From: Kineobactrum sediminis
GTDB taxonomy: Bacteria; Pseudomonadota; Gammaproteobacteria; Pseudomonadales; Halieaceae
Direction: 5' to 3'
DNA: 64,000 bases
Assembly (NCBI RefSeq): GCF_002868715.1
Contig: NZ_PKLZ01000001.1
Location: 248,001 to 312,000, forward strand
In this document: positions 1 to 8,779 of the stretch, one piece after another
How positions within the stretch are numbered: position 1 is the first letter of the stretch
Layout: every line of letters starts with the position of its first letter
Notes under the pieces: generated by a model
The model's input: the letters and a program-made list of their open reading frames with translations, nothing else
Told to the model about the DNA's origin: nothing
The model's database searches: none
Translations under genes and position numbers: made by a program

Positions 1-1172
1 CTTTTGAGTGCCAGCGGGAGGCGCAAGACAAAGCGGGCCCCCTGTCTGTCGCGGCGTGGCTCAAGCCGCAACGAACCGCCGTGTACTTCCGCCACCGAGC
101 GCGCTACCGGCAACCCCAGCCCAGTGCCGCCGGTGCGTCCGGAAAAGAAAGGCTCAAACACCCGCTCGCATAACTCGGGGCTAATACCGGGACCGTTGTC
201 ATCAATACACAACTCCACCGCAGCAGCCTCAACGATGTGCGCCGATAACGCCACGGTGACCGTTTTGCCGCCCACCTGAAAGGCGTTTTCAACCAGGTTG
301 CACAGAGCCCCGGACAGCGCCTGGGCATCACCACGAATAATCGCGGCACCGAGGTTACGGCTATGCGCGGTCCTGCCGCCGTGCTCTTCGATGCACAGGT
401 CATAGCCTTCGCTCACTAATCCAGCGAGGCTTTGGCGCACAATGTCGAGTAGGGTCGCAACAGAAAACGGCTGCGTTTCAGCCGTGCCACCACGAACGAA
501 GCCAAGCATGTCCCGGGTCATTCGATCCAGGTCCCGCAGTCGTGCCAGCAGGTTGGCGCCAAATTGCTGACGTTGCTCGGCGGGCAGTGGCTGGTCAGTC
601 AAATGGTTGGCGTATAGCATGGCGGTGGAAAGCGGGGTGCGAATCTGGTGCGCCACCCTGGCCGCCATTTCACCCATGGTCGCGAGCCGGCGATTTTGCT
701 CCAGCTCACGCTGCAGCTGTCTCTGTTCCGTTACATCGGTGAGCAGAATAATGGTTTCGCCGCGACCCGGCAGATAGCGCCGGGACAGGGTGAGCTGCAC
801 TGCGCCGCCGATTTGCAGCTCGCGGCCCTCATCCAGCACCTCTACGAGCTGCTGGTCCAGGAGTGAGTTCCAGGCCCGACCCTCAGGGTTATCCCCCAGC
901 CATTCTCGCGCCGGCGCATTGCTTTCGGTGACCCGCCCGGCATTGTCGAACACAACAACCCCGCCGGGCAGGGAATCCAGCAATGCTGCCAGGCGATCCG
1001 CAAGGCACTCTTTTTCGATTTGCTGACGTTCTTTTTCCCGGCGCGAACGCGCGAGCTCCTGCTCAAGTTTTACCGCGCGCCCGGCCAGCGTGGTATAGGC
1101 CGCAGACAGCTCTTCCGAAAGCCGGTTAAAGGCACTGAAGGTATTTTCAAGCTGGTCGCCCTGGTCATCCAT
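1..1172 (-). CDS. fleS: Flagellar sensor histidine kinase FleS (3' end beyond window)
   Basis: The reverse strand reads open from ATG at 1172 to the window edge, giving about 390 residues with no stop, so the gene is partial. A charged, probably coiled-coil N-terminus is followed by a PAS-like domain (around residues 60-150), an H-box of the form MAARVAHQIRTPLS near residue 170, and an ATPase domain with an N box (LVENAFQ), DNGPGI and GTGLGLPV. There is no membrane segment, which fits cytoplasmic FleS/FlrB. In the family it phosphorylates FleR, which then activates middle flagellar genes with sigma-54. A GGAGAAGG ribosome-binding site precedes the ATG. It lies just after the fleQ-like gene, and fleR would be expected next, outside the window. 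Confidence 0.9.
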   Translation of the reverse strand, partial: MDDQGDQLENTFSAFNRLSEELSAAYTTLAGRAVKLEQELARSRREKERQQIEKECLADRLAALLDSLPGGVVVFDNAGRVTESNAPAREWLGDNPEGRAWNSLLDQQLVEVLDEGRELQIGGAVQLTLSRRYLPGRGETIILLTDVTEQRQLQRELEQNRRLATMGEMAARVAHQIRTPLSTAMLYANHLTDQPLPAEQRQQFGANLLARLRDLDRMTRDMLGFVRGGTAETQPFSVATLLDIVRQSLAGLVSEGYDLCIEEHGGRTAHSRNLGAAIIRGDAQALSGALCNLVENAFQVGGKTVTVALSAHIVEAAAVELCIDDNGPGISPELCERVFEPFFSGRTGGTGLGLPVARSVAEVHGGSLRLEPRRDRQGARFVLRLPLALK

Positions 1173-1216
1173 GCGGCACCCTTCTCCTCTCACACTGGTC
1201 CTGTACCCAGTGTTAA

Positions 1217-1232
1217 AGCAAGAACCGTACCA
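1217..1232 (-). promoter_or_regulatory. Sigma-54 promoter of fleS
   Basis: The minus strand reads TGGTAC-GGTTC-TTGCT, a -24/-12 element with exactly ten bases between GG and GC. It lies between the fleQ-like stop and the fleS start at 1172, so fleS can be transcribed separately under the upstream activator. Confidence 0.8.
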
Positions 1233-1247
1233 GAGGCTGGCGGAGCA

Positions 1248-2372
1248 CTATTTTTGCGAGGAATCGATGCCGTACTTTTTCATTTTTTCTACCAGGGTTG
1301 TGCGTCGCAGTCCCAGCAATTTGGCCCCATGCGCGACCACTCCGCTGCTTCGCAACAATGCCTGCTGAACCAGTGAAACCTCGACATCCGCCAGGTATTT
1401 TTTCAGGTTAACACCGCTGACGGGCAGGGTCGGCAGGGCGCTCGCCTGAAAAGGTACCGGGGCAGCAAGCAGGTCGGCTGAGGGCGCCTGCTGAGCTTCC
1501 ACAAGGTGTTCGCTACCCTGACGATAACGGGCCGGCAGATCGTGAATCTGCACCTGGCGGCCCTCCTGGATGATCGCCAGACGCTCCACCAGGTTACCAA
1601 GCTCACGCACATTGCCGGACCAGGGACAGTCATGGCCCTGAAGAGCGGCCAGGGCCGCGGGCGAAAAGCTGATCTGCGCCACACCCCGTGCCTTATTGTG
1701 GGTCTGGAAGTGCTCTATCAACATGGGCAAATCCGCCAGGCGTTCACGTAAAGGCGGAATTTCAATGGGAAAGACGTTAAGGCGATAGTAGAGGTCTTCG
1801 CGGAACAGGCCCTCTTCAATACGGTTTTCAATGTTACGGTGAGTTGCCGCTATAACGCGCACATTACACGCCACAGTCTGGGTACCACCGACACGCTCAA
1901 AAGAACGCTCCTGCAGGACCCGCAGCAGCTTCACCTGCATCGCTACCGGCATATCGCCGATCTCGTCGAGGAACAGGGTGCCACCTTCAGCGAGTTCGAA
2001 ACGACCGCGACGCCTGGCCAGCGCACCGGTAAAAGCGCCCTTTTCATGGCCAAACAACTCGCTTTCAAGCAGCTCTGCCGGTATCGCACCGCAGTTGATG
2101 GGCACAAAAGGCTTGTTCCTGCGCGAGGATAACGCATGCACTGCCTGGGCCACCAATTCCTTGCCGGTACCGGATTCCCCCAACACCAGCACGTTGGTGT
2201 CATCGAACGAGGCGACCTGCTCTATGAGGCGCTGCACGCCCCGCAGGGCAGCAGAATTACCGACCAGCTGCGCCGCCTTTGGCAGACGGTCCGCCCGGGC
2301 AGCTACGCTGTCGCTGGGTCGCTCATCAGCGCTGGCAATGTCTTGGGCCACATCTTCTGCTGAAACATTCAA
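1248..2372 (-). CDS. fleQ: FleQ/FlrA-type sigma-54 flagellar master activator lacking the N-terminal domain
   Basis: Of 374 residues, about 35 precede an AAA+ sigma-54 interaction domain: Walker A GESGTGKE (65-72), GAFTGA (112-117) and Walker B LFLDEIGD (133-140). The C-terminal Fis-type helix-turn-helix ends RRTTLVEKMKKYGID, which is closely FleQ-like. FleQ normally carries a receiver-like domain of about 130 residues and an LFRS c-di-GMP motif just before the AAA+ core; neither is visible here. An in-frame stop at 2385-2387 and the PilZ gene upstream leave no room for it. The start is TTG at 2372, with GAG as a weak ribosome-binding site; a later start would cut further. In the family it activates fleSR, fliD and basal-body operons. 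An NtrC-type paralogue is less likely given the C-terminus and neighbours. Confidence 0.85.
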   Translation of the reverse strand: MNVSAEDVAQDIASADERPSDSVAARADRLPKAAQLVGNSAALRGVQRLIEQVASFDDTNVLVLGESGTGKELVAQAVHALSSRRNKPFVPINCGAIPAELLESELFGHEKGAFTGALARRRGRFELAEGGTLFLDEIGDMPVAMQVKLLRVLQERSFERVGGTQTVACNVRVIAATHRNIENRIEEGLFREDLYYRLNVFPIEIPPLRERLADLPMLIEHFQTHNKARGVAQISFSPAALAALQGHDCPWSGNVRELGNLVERLAIIQEGRQVQIHDLPARYRQGSEHLVEAQQAPSADLLAAPVPFQASALPTLPVSGVNLKKYLADVEVSLVQQALLRSSGVVAHGAKLLGLRRTTLVEKMKKYGIDSSQK

Positions 2373-2493
2373 ACCAAAAAACTCTCACTGGATGACTGGA
2401 CGTTCATGATAACGCGAGCCGGGCCATGGATCACCCGCTTAAACGGAAAAAAGCCATTTATTTGACTAATAAACCGATGTGTCCAGACTTTGC

Positions 2494-2509
2494 CCTGACC
2501 CACGTCAGG
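2494..2509 (-). other. Inverted repeat over the stop codon of the PilZ gene
   Basis: CCTGAC and GTCAGG flank a four-base loop and include the PilZ stop codon. There is no T-run after it, so it is at best a weak terminator or an RNA-end stem before fleQ. Confidence 0.35.
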
Positions 2510-3038
2510 AAATCGACGCCTGTCGGGCCGCGGCGATACTGCGCCGGTGGTGACGGAATACATGACGGGACATGGCCTCGGCCTCGAGTCCCGCCAGAGG
2601 CACAAGTTCAAACCGCAGCCAGCGCCCATCGACATCTTCGGACTCCGCGGTAAAACGGCCTTCCAGAATCAGCGCGGCGGGGATTGCCGGATGCAGATGC
2701 AGCGACAGCGTACCTTCATCGCCCACGGCAATTTCAGCCTGGGTACAAACATCAATTGCGTCCACAGCGACCCGCACCAGGTGCTCCCGGGGCAGCCGGT
2801 CGTGACTGCGCAGCAGCCTGGCCACCATATCCAGCAATAACTGGACTTTGGCATCCAGCCGGTGCAGCTCCTGGTGCAGTTCGGCCTGGTCTTCCACCAG
2901 TCGGTCGCGGGATTGCTCTTCAATCGCGGCGACCGCTTCGAGCACATAGAGGTTGGTCGCGGCGCGCTGGGTGTCGCCGGCATTGGCAGTGAGACCGGGT
3001 GACCAGTCCAGGGGTAAACGGTCGCTGTAGTTCAGCAT
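2505..3038 (-). CDS. Atypical PilZ-domain protein of the flagellar locus
   Basis: 177 residues. The N-terminal part begins YSDRLPLDW. A long helical, heptad-like segment (about 40-100, rich in L, E, Q and R) follows, and then a beta-rich PilZ-like half (about 100-177). The canonical RxxxR and D/NxSxxG c-di-GMP motifs are not evident. This resembles tetrameric PilZ proteins with a long coiled coil, such as Xanthomonas XC6012, rather than YcgR. It sits after fliS and the fliT-like gene and before fleQ, so a flagellar or c-di-GMP regulatory role is likely. Whether it binds c-di-GMP cannot be told from sequence. No membrane segment is seen. Confidence 0.65.
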   Translation of the reverse strand: MLNYSDRLPLDWSPGLTANAGDTQRAATNLYVLEAVAAIEEQSRDRLVEDQAELHQELHRLDAKVQLLLDMVARLLRSHDRLPREHLVRVAVDAIDVCTQAEIAVGDEGTLSLHLHPAIPAALILEGRFTAESEDVDGRWLRFELVPLAGLEAEAMSRHVFRHHRRSIAAARQASIS

Positions 3039-3059
3039 GACGTTGGCTCTCCGCGGTGC

Positions 3060-3428
3060 CTAGCGGCCGCGATTTTCGGCCACCGCGGCGTATTCCCGAG
3101 CGCCGCGCGCAGAGCGGCGGGTTGCACCCAGTTCCAGCTCCATTTTCCCGCGCAGTTCGGCCAGGGCCTGCAGCAGGCTCTGGTCCTCGCGCAGGATTTC
3201 CTGCAGCCAGGAGGATAATGACTCGTCTGCGGTATCAGGCACATCAAACAGCGCCACCAAACACCGATGGCGCTCCGCCGCCAGCTCGCCGGCACCTTCC
3301 AGGTCAGCCTGCTCGATATGCTGCCGAATACTGACGCCCAGCGCAACCACACCGCTCATCTGCGCCGTTACCGCGGACACGCCCGTCCCGGTAACATCGG
3401 CGCGCATTCTGCCGGCATCCAGGCTCAT
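3060..3428 (-). CDS. fliT: FliT-like flagellar chaperone
   Basis: 122 residues, helical and charged, starting inside the fliS stop codon (ATGA overlap, 3425-3428). In the family FliT binds the filament cap protein FliD and can modulate the flagellar master regulator. Sequence similarity in this family is weak, so the call rests mainly on size, helical composition (a Glu/Leu/Arg-rich C-terminal half) and the position directly after fliS. It ends 21 bases before the PilZ gene starts, in the same probable operon. Confidence 0.6.
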   Translation of the reverse strand: MSLDAGRMRADVTGTGVSAVTAQMSGVVALGVSIRQHIEQADLEGAGELAAERHRCLVALFDVPDTADESLSSWLQEILREDQSLLQALAELRGKMELELGATRRSARGAREYAAVAENRGR

Positions 3429-3865
3429 GCGTGCACGGGCGCCATGCCGCCATGTCCCTCTTCGGAGGCACTTGCGGAACCTTCTGCCTGGCCGGGTGCA
3501 ATCGCTTTCCAGGCCTCCGCCAACGGCAACAGCAACTGCTGCACTTCCGTCATCATGGTCACATCATTGCGCAGGTTGGCTTCGGTCAGGCGCCGCATCA
3601 TGTAATCGTAGAGATCATCGAGGTTACCGGCAATGGCACCGTCACCGGCACCTGCGTCCAGACTCGCCTGGAGGTTATCCAGAATCAATACGACCCGGCC
3701 CAGGCATTCGCCCTTGGCCGCAACATCACCACGTTCCGTATGGCCAATGGCCCGGGCCAGGCGCTCCAGGGCACCCTCGAACAGCATGGTGACCAACTGG
3801 TGGGGGCTGGCATATTCGGCGCGGGCGACATTGCCTGACCGGTAGGCGCTGACCATTTCATTCAT
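3425..3865 (-). CDS. fliS: Flagellin export chaperone FliS
   Basis: 146 residues. The N-terminus carries the FliS signature Y-x(9)-A-x-Y-A-S-P-H-Q-L-V-x-M-L-F-x-G followed by the LDNLQASLD and LYDYMMRRL helices. FliS holds flagellin C-termini unfolded in the cytoplasm until export. The C-terminal 20 residues are Ser/Glu/Gly-rich and probably disordered. It has its own sigma-28 promoter that overlaps the end of fliD, and it overlaps the fliT-like gene by four bases. Confidence 0.95.
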   Translation of the reverse strand: MNEMVSAYRSGNVARAEYASPHQLVTMLFEGALERLARAIGHTERGDVAAKGECLGRVVLILDNLQASLDAGAGDGAIAGNLDDLYDYMMRRLTEANLRNDVTMMTEVQQLLLPLAEAWKAIAPGQAEGSASASEEGHGGMAPVHA

Positions 3866-3899
3866 CGGATTACTCTCGGTTGCTCGGGTTCACTCCGGG

Positions 3900-3926
3900 T
3901 TAGCGGCGGTAACTGCACGGACTTTA
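3900..3926 (-). promoter_or_regulatory. Sigma-28 promoter of fliS, overlapping the fliD stop codon
   Basis: The minus strand reads TAAA, fifteen bases, then GCCGCTAA, one mismatch from the FliA consensus GCCGATAA. The -35 TAAA contains the fliD stop codon TAA (3924-3926). It is 35 bases upstream of the fliS start. Confidence 0.8.
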
Positions 3927-5288
3927 GCGACCACGCTGAATAGGACCGGGCAGGTTGCCCAGCGCCTGGTCCAGGAAATTACCGGTTTGGGTGAGCTGCG
4001 CAACCAGGCCGTCGAGGGCAGAGAATTGCGCCACATAACGCGCCTCCAGGCTGGCGATACGCACATCCAGGCTTTCCCGCTGCGCGGTAATACCCTCCAG
4101 CTGCGAGCGCAGCCCATCCTCCCGATTGCTGATCAGGCTGCTGCTCCCCAGCACGCCATCGAGATATGATCCCAGGGCGGTGGCAATGCCACGCTCCCCC
4201 CCCAGCACTTCGTTCAACACGTTGGGGCGCTGGTCCAGCGCCGTATTCAACGCATTGACATCCAGCTCCAGAAGGCCCGCGTCATTGGTGCGAACACCCA
4301 GCGCCGGCAAACTGTTGAAGGGATCACCCGAAGCACCCACCTGACTACCCAGCAACTGCTGGATGCGGCTGTTGACGCCGCGCAGGGTGGCGTCGCCCAG
4401 CAGCGGTCCCGCCTGCCCGGAATCGGCATTGAACGAGGCCACCCGGTTGTTGACTCCGGTCACGGCATTAAGACGATCCACCAGGCTCTGCACGGCGGCT
4501 ACCGTCGCGGAACGATCCTCGGCAATGGTCACCGTGGTCAGGGTACCGGGCTCTGCCGCCACCAGGTCGAGGGTGAGGCCTTCTATCACCCCGTCCACCT
4601 TGTTGTCGGGGCTGGAAAACTGGAAGGTATCCACCTTGATCACGGCGTCTGCCGCGGCGGTCAATTCGGTCAAGCCCGTCAGCGCCGCAAGGCCGCCATC
4701 GCCACCACCGGCGCTGGCGGTAATGGTATTGGCCGCGCCGGTATCACGGGCGGTGAGAATCAACCGGCTGCCGCCGTCCTCATTGAGGATGGAGGCGGAA
4801 ATACCCGGGTTGTCGGCGGCATTGTTAATGGCATTGCGGATATCCGTCAGGCTGTTGGCGCCCTCCTCCAGCACCAGGCTGAAGCTCTTGTCGCCAACCC
4901 CCAGGGTGAGGGTACCGGTGCCGATTGTTGCGTCGGCGTCGGTAAACGCGCCCGAGGTGACTTTGTTCGCGGCGGCCAGGGAGACCACTTCCACACTGAA
5001 ATTACCGGTGGCGGTACCGGCGGCCGCGGTTGCGGTAAAAAACTCCGGTTCACTGCTGGTTGCGGTGCGCCCACCCAGGTTGCTGCCGCCGGCCAGTGCG
5101 TTACTGCTGTCGCGCAGGGCTGACAGTGCCCCCTTGACGCTGCCCAGGGCGGACAATTGCGACTGAAACCGGGCCTCGTTGCGCGCCAGCCGCAGCTCGG
5201 TGGGCTCGCGTTCCGCGGTGACCAGCTGCCTGACCAGGCTGTCGAGATCGAGCCCGGAACCCACGCCCAGTGATTGGATAGTTGCCAC
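3924..5288 (-). CDS. fliD: Flagellar filament cap protein FliD
   Basis: 454 residues. The N-terminus (GVGSGLDLDSLVRQLVTAE) and the C-terminal heptad region (DGLVAQLTQTGNFLDQAL) are typical FliD polymerisation ends; the variable Ala/Gly/Thr-rich centre forms the cap plate. It is exported through the flagellar channel and promotes flagellin assembly at the tip. It lies 86 bases after flaG and has its own -24/-12 promoter in that gap. The length is normal for the family. Confidence 0.95.
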   Translation of the reverse strand: MATIQSLGVGSGLDLDSLVRQLVTAEREPTELRLARNEARFQSQLSALGSVKGALSALRDSSNALAGGSNLGGRTATSSEPEFFTATAAAGTATGNFSVEVVSLAAANKVTSGAFTDADATIGTGTLTLGVGDKSFSLVLEEGANSLTDIRNAINNAADNPGISASILNEDGGSRLILTARDTGAANTITASAGGGDGGLAALTGLTELTAAADAVIKVDTFQFSSPDNKVDGVIEGLTLDLVAAEPGTLTTVTIAEDRSATVAAVQSLVDRLNAVTGVNNRVASFNADSGQAGPLLGDATLRGVNSRIQQLLGSQVGASGDPFNSLPALGVRTNDAGLLELDVNALNTALDQRPNVLNEVLGGERGIATALGSYLDGVLGSSSLISNREDGLRSQLEGITAQRESLDVRIASLEARYVAQFSALDGLVAQLTQTGNFLDQALGNLPGPIQRGR

Positions 5289-5354
5289 GTCTAGATTACT
5301 CCCTTTGCCCGCATTACGGTTTCCTGCTTATCTGCTTCCTTACTTCAGGTTTTA

Positions 5355-5372
5355 AAGCAAGAACTATGCCCA
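5355..5372 (-). promoter_or_regulatory. Sigma-54 promoter of fliD
   Basis: The minus strand reads TGGGCATAGTTCTTGCTT with GG and GC ten bases apart, just after the flaG stop (5375). The half GTTCTTGCTTTAA is identical to that of the fleS promoter at about 1213-1225, which suggests shared control. Confidence 0.75.
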
Positions 5373-5374
5373 GG

Positions 5375-5767
5375 TCATGCCTGCTGGGAAAACAACGCCG
5401 CCCCACCTTGTCGAAGGTTTTCGGCCAGGGTCATTGCCTCCTCCGGGGGAATGGTACGCAATACCTCGCCGGTTTCCGATTGTCGCACCAGGATCACGAT
5501 CCTGCTGGCCTCCTCGCTGACCATGAACTCCAGCTCCCGGCTATTGTCCTGCACGAATTCGTTCAGGCGCTCACTGAGCGCCTCCAGGGATTCCCGCAGT
5601 TTCTCCCCGGTCTCGGCTGTGACCGCCCCCGGTTCAGGAGGCGGCGCCACCGCCACGGGCGGCCCACTATTATCGGTGGGGGTTGTGACAGGCCGCGGGG
5701 CCGATAGGGGACGGGCTTCCGGGGCGACCCGGTTCTGGAGCTGACTACCGGAAATCGTGTTATCCAT
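5375..5767 (-). CDS. flaG: FlaG-family protein
   Basis: 130 residues. A Pro/Thr/Ala-rich N-terminal half precedes the conserved FlaG domain (about 60-130), with LSERLNEFVQDNSRELEFMV and the end VLRTIPPEEAMTLAENLRQ. In Pseudomonas and Vibrio, FlaG is associated with filament length and is encoded between flagellin and fliD, as here. It begins after the strong fliC terminator, so expression depends on read-through or an unseen promoter. Confidence 0.88.
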   Translation of the reverse strand: MDNTISGSQLQNRVAPEARPLSAPRPVTTPTDNSGPPVAVAPPPEPGAVTAETGEKLRESLEALSERLNEFVQDNSRELEFMVSEEASRIVILVRQSETGEVLRTIPPEEAMTLAENLRQGGAALFSQQA

Positions 5768-5787
5768 GATAAATCCAGTCTCTCAAG

Positions 5788-5827
5788 GCGAAAAGGGGCC
5801 TGGTGTTGCCACCAGGCCCCTTTTCGC
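5788..5827 (-). terminator. Rho-independent terminator after fliC
   Basis: Perfect 17-base arms (5788-5804 and 5811-5827) enclose a six-base loop. On the minus strand the GC-rich stem AAAAGGGGCCTGGT is mirrored and ends in TTTT. It begins 25 bases beyond the fliC stop and separates the highly expressed flagellin from flaG. Confidence 0.92.
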
Positions 5828-5852
5828 TAAAGCGCTGATGTTGTGCCACGCG

Positions 5853-7361
5853 CTAGTTGAGAAGCGCCAGCACGTTCTGGGGCTGGGTATTGGCCTGGGA
5901 CAGTACCGAGATACCGGCCTGCTGCAGAATCTGTGCCCGGGTAAGGGCCGCGGTTTCCGCCGCAAAGTCGGCATCGAGGATCCGGCTCCGCGAGGCGCTC
6001 AGGTTCTCGGAGGTGCCGCTCAGGTTGGCGATGGTGGACTCAAACCGGTTCTGGATCGCACCAAAGGTGCTGCGCAGGTCACTGGCTGAGGTGAGTGCTG
6101 CATCAATCCGCTGAATGGTGGCGTTCGCGCCATCTACCGTCAGCACGTCGACATCATCAAGGCTGCCCGAAGTAGCGAATTCGGTGGCGGTAAACACGGT
6201 AGCCGCCTGGCCGCCACTCACCGTGACGGCTTCGCCGGATGTCACACTCAGGACATTCGTGTCACTGTCCAGAAAAGCGGTGCCGTTGCTGCCCAACGCG
6301 GAGTTGACTGCGTCAACGAAGGACTGCGCAGTTTCATATGTGCCGTTGCCGACAGCGATGGCGTCGTTATCGCCAAACTGAATGTTAAGGTCATCGTTAA
6401 TGACCAGGGTGTTTGCTGCAACGGCTTCGGAGCCATTGTCGACCGTAGTTGTTCCGACAGTATCAAGAGCGCTACTGCCGCCACCTGTAGGCGTACCCTG
6501 GCTGCTGGTGACAGCAATATCAAAATCCGTGCCGTCAGCCTTCGAAAAGACCAGATCACCACCGGCCGCAGTACCCGTAAACGTGATTCCAGCAGTCGCA
6601 AGAGTAGTACCCTCCGTACCGGCAAGGGCGGTGTCGATATCTGCCGCGGTTATGGAAACGGCGCCACTACCACCAGCTGCCGCTGCAGTAGCCAAGGTCA
6701 CGCCACCAACTGCAATGGTGACATCGTCACCATCAGTAGCGCCGGTGGATATCGTGCTGAAACTGAGCGCAGCGCTGGTCGTTGGCACCGCATCCTCTGC
6801 CGGCGAAATCAAAGTACTCAGATCCACCGAGGTCGCTGTGGCTGTGGCGCCTACACTGTCGGTCCGCACACTGGTGTTCAGGTCGAGGCCAATGGTTTCA
6901 CCCACGTTGGCACCCACCTGGAACAGGGCGCTACCAAAGCTGCCATCCAGTACGTTGCGGCCGTTGAACGAGGTCTGGCTGCCGATGCGGTCAATTTCCT
7001 GCAAACGCTGCTGCACTTCCTGGTCGAGGGTGGCGCGGTCGGTGTCGGAGTTGGTGGCGTTGACCGACTGTACGGCCAGCTCGCGAATACGCTGCAGGTT
7101 GGCGGAGACTTCGCCGAGGGCGCCTTCCGCTGTCTGGGACAGGGAGATGCCGTCATTGGCATTACGGATGGCCTGGTTCAAGCCGCGAATCTGGGTGCTG
7201 AAACGCTCGGAGATCGCGAGGCCGGCGGCGTCGTCCTTGGCGCTGTTGATGCGCAAACCGGAGGACAGGCGCTCCAGCGAGGTCGCCAGGGCACCCTGGG
7301 ATTTGTCGAGGTTACGCTGAGCTGTCAGCGACAGAATGTTACTGTTGATTACCTGAGCCAT
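5853..7361 (-). CDS. fliC: Flagellin
   Basis: 502 residues from ATG at 7361 ([20 protein letters not shown]), preceded by GGGAGGAATTACAG as ribosome-binding site; an in-frame 40-residue upstream extension is untranslated leader. The D0/D1 N-terminus (to about 170) and C-terminus (from about 410, ending [19 protein letters not shown]) are conserved. The central part is long, low-complexity Ala/Thr/Gly/Ser with repeated TAATFT-like strands, and would be surface-exposed. FliC polymerises into the filament after export. It has a sigma-28 promoter about 110 bases upstream and a very strong terminator. Confidence 0.97.
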   Translation of the reverse strand: MAQVINSNILSLTAQRNLDKSQGALATSLERLSSGLRINSAKDDAAGLAISERFSTQIRGLNQAIRNANDGISLSQTAEGALGEVSANLQRIRELAVQSVNATNSDTDRATLDQEVQQRLQEIDRIGSQTSFNGRNVLDGSFGSALFQVGANVGETIGLDLNTSVRTDSVGATATATSVDLSTLISPAEDAVPTTSAALSFSTISTGATDGDDVTIAVGGVTLATAAAAGGSGAVSITAADIDTALAGTEGTTLATAGITFTGTAAGGDLVFSKADGTDFDIAVTSSQGTPTGGGSSALDTVGTTTVDNGSEAVAANTLVINDDLNIQFGDNDAIAVGNGTYETAQSFVDAVNSALGSNGTAFLDSDTNVLSVTSGEAVTVSGGQAATVFTATEFATSGSLDDVDVLTVDGANATIQRIDAALTSASDLRSTFGAIQNRFESTIANLSGTSENLSASRSRILDADFAAETAALTRAQILQQAGISVLSQANTQPQNVLALLN

Positions 7362-7469
7362 CTGTAATTCCTCCCGGGAATTTTTTTCACTTTTATCGCT
7401 GACTGACCGATCTCGCTTGCCGGCAACAGGCTGCCTGTAACAAGAGCGATCACATCGTCTTCGAAAGGG

Positions 7470-7496
7470 ATAGCGGACCACGGGAGAGAAACTTTA
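7470..7496 (-). promoter_or_regulatory. Sigma-28 promoter of fliC
   Basis: The minus strand reads TAAA (7496-7493), fifteen bases, then TCCGCTAT (7477-7470), close to TAAA-N15-GCCGATAA. This leaves a leader of roughly 100 bases before the fliC start. Confidence 0.8.
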
Positions 7497-7586
7497 GAAA
7501 AAAATTTTGGGGGGTCGTGGAAAGGTATGCAGCGCGGGAGCGGCAAGCAACCGTTGCAGCGGCCAACGCCGCGGCAACGCTGCCTG

Positions 7587-8774
7587 TCAGATGAAGTTGA
7601 ACAGGCTGTTGCCCTGGATGCGGGTAAAGCTCTGCTGCGCGGCCTGCAACGTGAACAATTCCTGCTGCAGGCGGCTGGCGGCCTCGGCAAAGTCCAGGTC
7701 GCGCACCTCCGACACCAGCTTTTCCAGGGAGAAGCGCACGCTTTCCTGGGTGTCCTGCACGTCCGCCAGGGTGCTGAGGCGGCCACCGACACCGGCGCGC
7801 ACTTCCAGCAGCCGGCTTTCCACCCGGTCGAGCTGGCCCAGGGCATCATCAATGGCCTGGCGCTGGCCGGTGCGGCTGGCATCGGTGTTGGCGGGTGCCT
7901 CGAAGGCAGCAGCCAGTTTATCAATGGTGGCGAACACACTTTCCAGCCGCGCCGGGGCCACGGTGAACTCATCACCCGCCGCCGGGTTGCCGTTAACCAC
8001 CACACCGATACCGTTGAAACTGAGATTGTCTCCGTCTGCAAAGGCGCCACTGGCAATGGTGTTGCTATCCTGGTCGACTACTTCATAGGCATCCGCCCCG
8101 GTGAAGCGGATGGTATAGGAGGTACCCGCGGCAAGGGGCGTGCCCGCGCCGACAATGCTGACACCGGTGCCGGTATTGGCCGCGGCCGGTGCAACACTCA
8201 CCGCACCGTTGCCATCGCGGATACGCATGAACACATTATCGCCGGTGTCGCCGTCGGCCATGGTGGTACCGGCCCCGATCATCAGCTCGCGCTGGACGCT
8301 ATCGCCGGCATAGCTGACCACCCCGGCGCTGGCCGCAAACGGCGGGGTCTGGCTCTGGGCCCCGGCAAAAATGAACTCGCCCTCGCCACTGCGGCTGTTA
8401 CCGATGGCCACCATTTCATCCAGGCGCTGGCGCAACTCTGTTGCAATGAGCTTGCGGCCCTCTTCACCCACGGTATCGGAGGCACCCTGCACAGCCAGCT
8501 CCCGTACCCGGCGGACAATGGTACTGGCGGAGGTCAGGGCACCTTCTTCCGTGGCCAGCCGCTGTTCGGTACGGGCGATATTTTCAACGTATACACCCTG
8601 TTGCGCTACTGCGCGATCCAGTTCCTGGATGCGCGCCGCGGCTGCGGGGTCATCCGAGGGGCGGTTCACCCGTTGGCCGGTGGACAACTGTTCCAGGGTG
8701 CGCGCGGAGCGGCTCTGCTGTTCGAGAATACCGTTCAAGCCCTGCTGGAATAACATTTGAGTGGAAATACGCAT
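7587..8774 (-). CDS. flgL: Hook-filament junction protein FlgL (HAP3)
   Basis: 395 residues. It has the flagellin-like N-terminus MRISTQMLFQQGLNGILEQQ and STGQRVNRPSDDPAAAARI, and the C-terminal helix ending FTRIQGNSLFNFI. It links the hook to the filament together with FlgK and is exported through the flagellar channel. It starts 5 bases after the flgK stop, at the end of the flg operon. Length is normal. Confidence 0.95.
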   Translation of the reverse strand: MRISTQMLFQQGLNGILEQQSRSARTLEQLSTGQRVNRPSDDPAAAARIQELDRAVAQQGVYVENIARTEQRLATEEGALTSASTIVRRVRELAVQGASDTVGEEGRKLIATELRQRLDEMVAIGNSRSGEGEFIFAGAQSQTPPFAASAGVVSYAGDSVQRELMIGAGTTMADGDTGDNVFMRIRDGNGAVSVAPAAANTGTGVSIVGAGTPLAAGTSYTIRFTGADAYEVVDQDSNTIASGAFADGDNLSFNGIGVVVNGNPAAGDEFTVAPARLESVFATIDKLAAAFEAPANTDASRTGQRQAIDDALGQLDRVESRLLEVRAGVGGRLSTLADVQDTQESVRFSLEKLVSEVRDLDFAEAASRLQQELFTLQAAQQSFTRIQGNSLFNFI

Positions 8775-8779
8775 GGCGT

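Noticed and set aside
4363-5166. Open frame of 267 codons on the plus strand antisense to fliD
   Set aside because: It is fully covered by fliD, has low-complexity Ser/Ala/Pro/Val content and shows no domain; a GC-rich shadow.
6382-7320. Open frame of 312 codons antisense to fliC
   Set aside because: It mirrors the repetitive Ala/Thr flagellin sequence and has no recognisable domain.
7527-8753. Open frame of 408 codons antisense to flgL
   Set aside because: The opposite strand is clearly flgL with conserved ends; this frame has no ribosome-binding site or domain.
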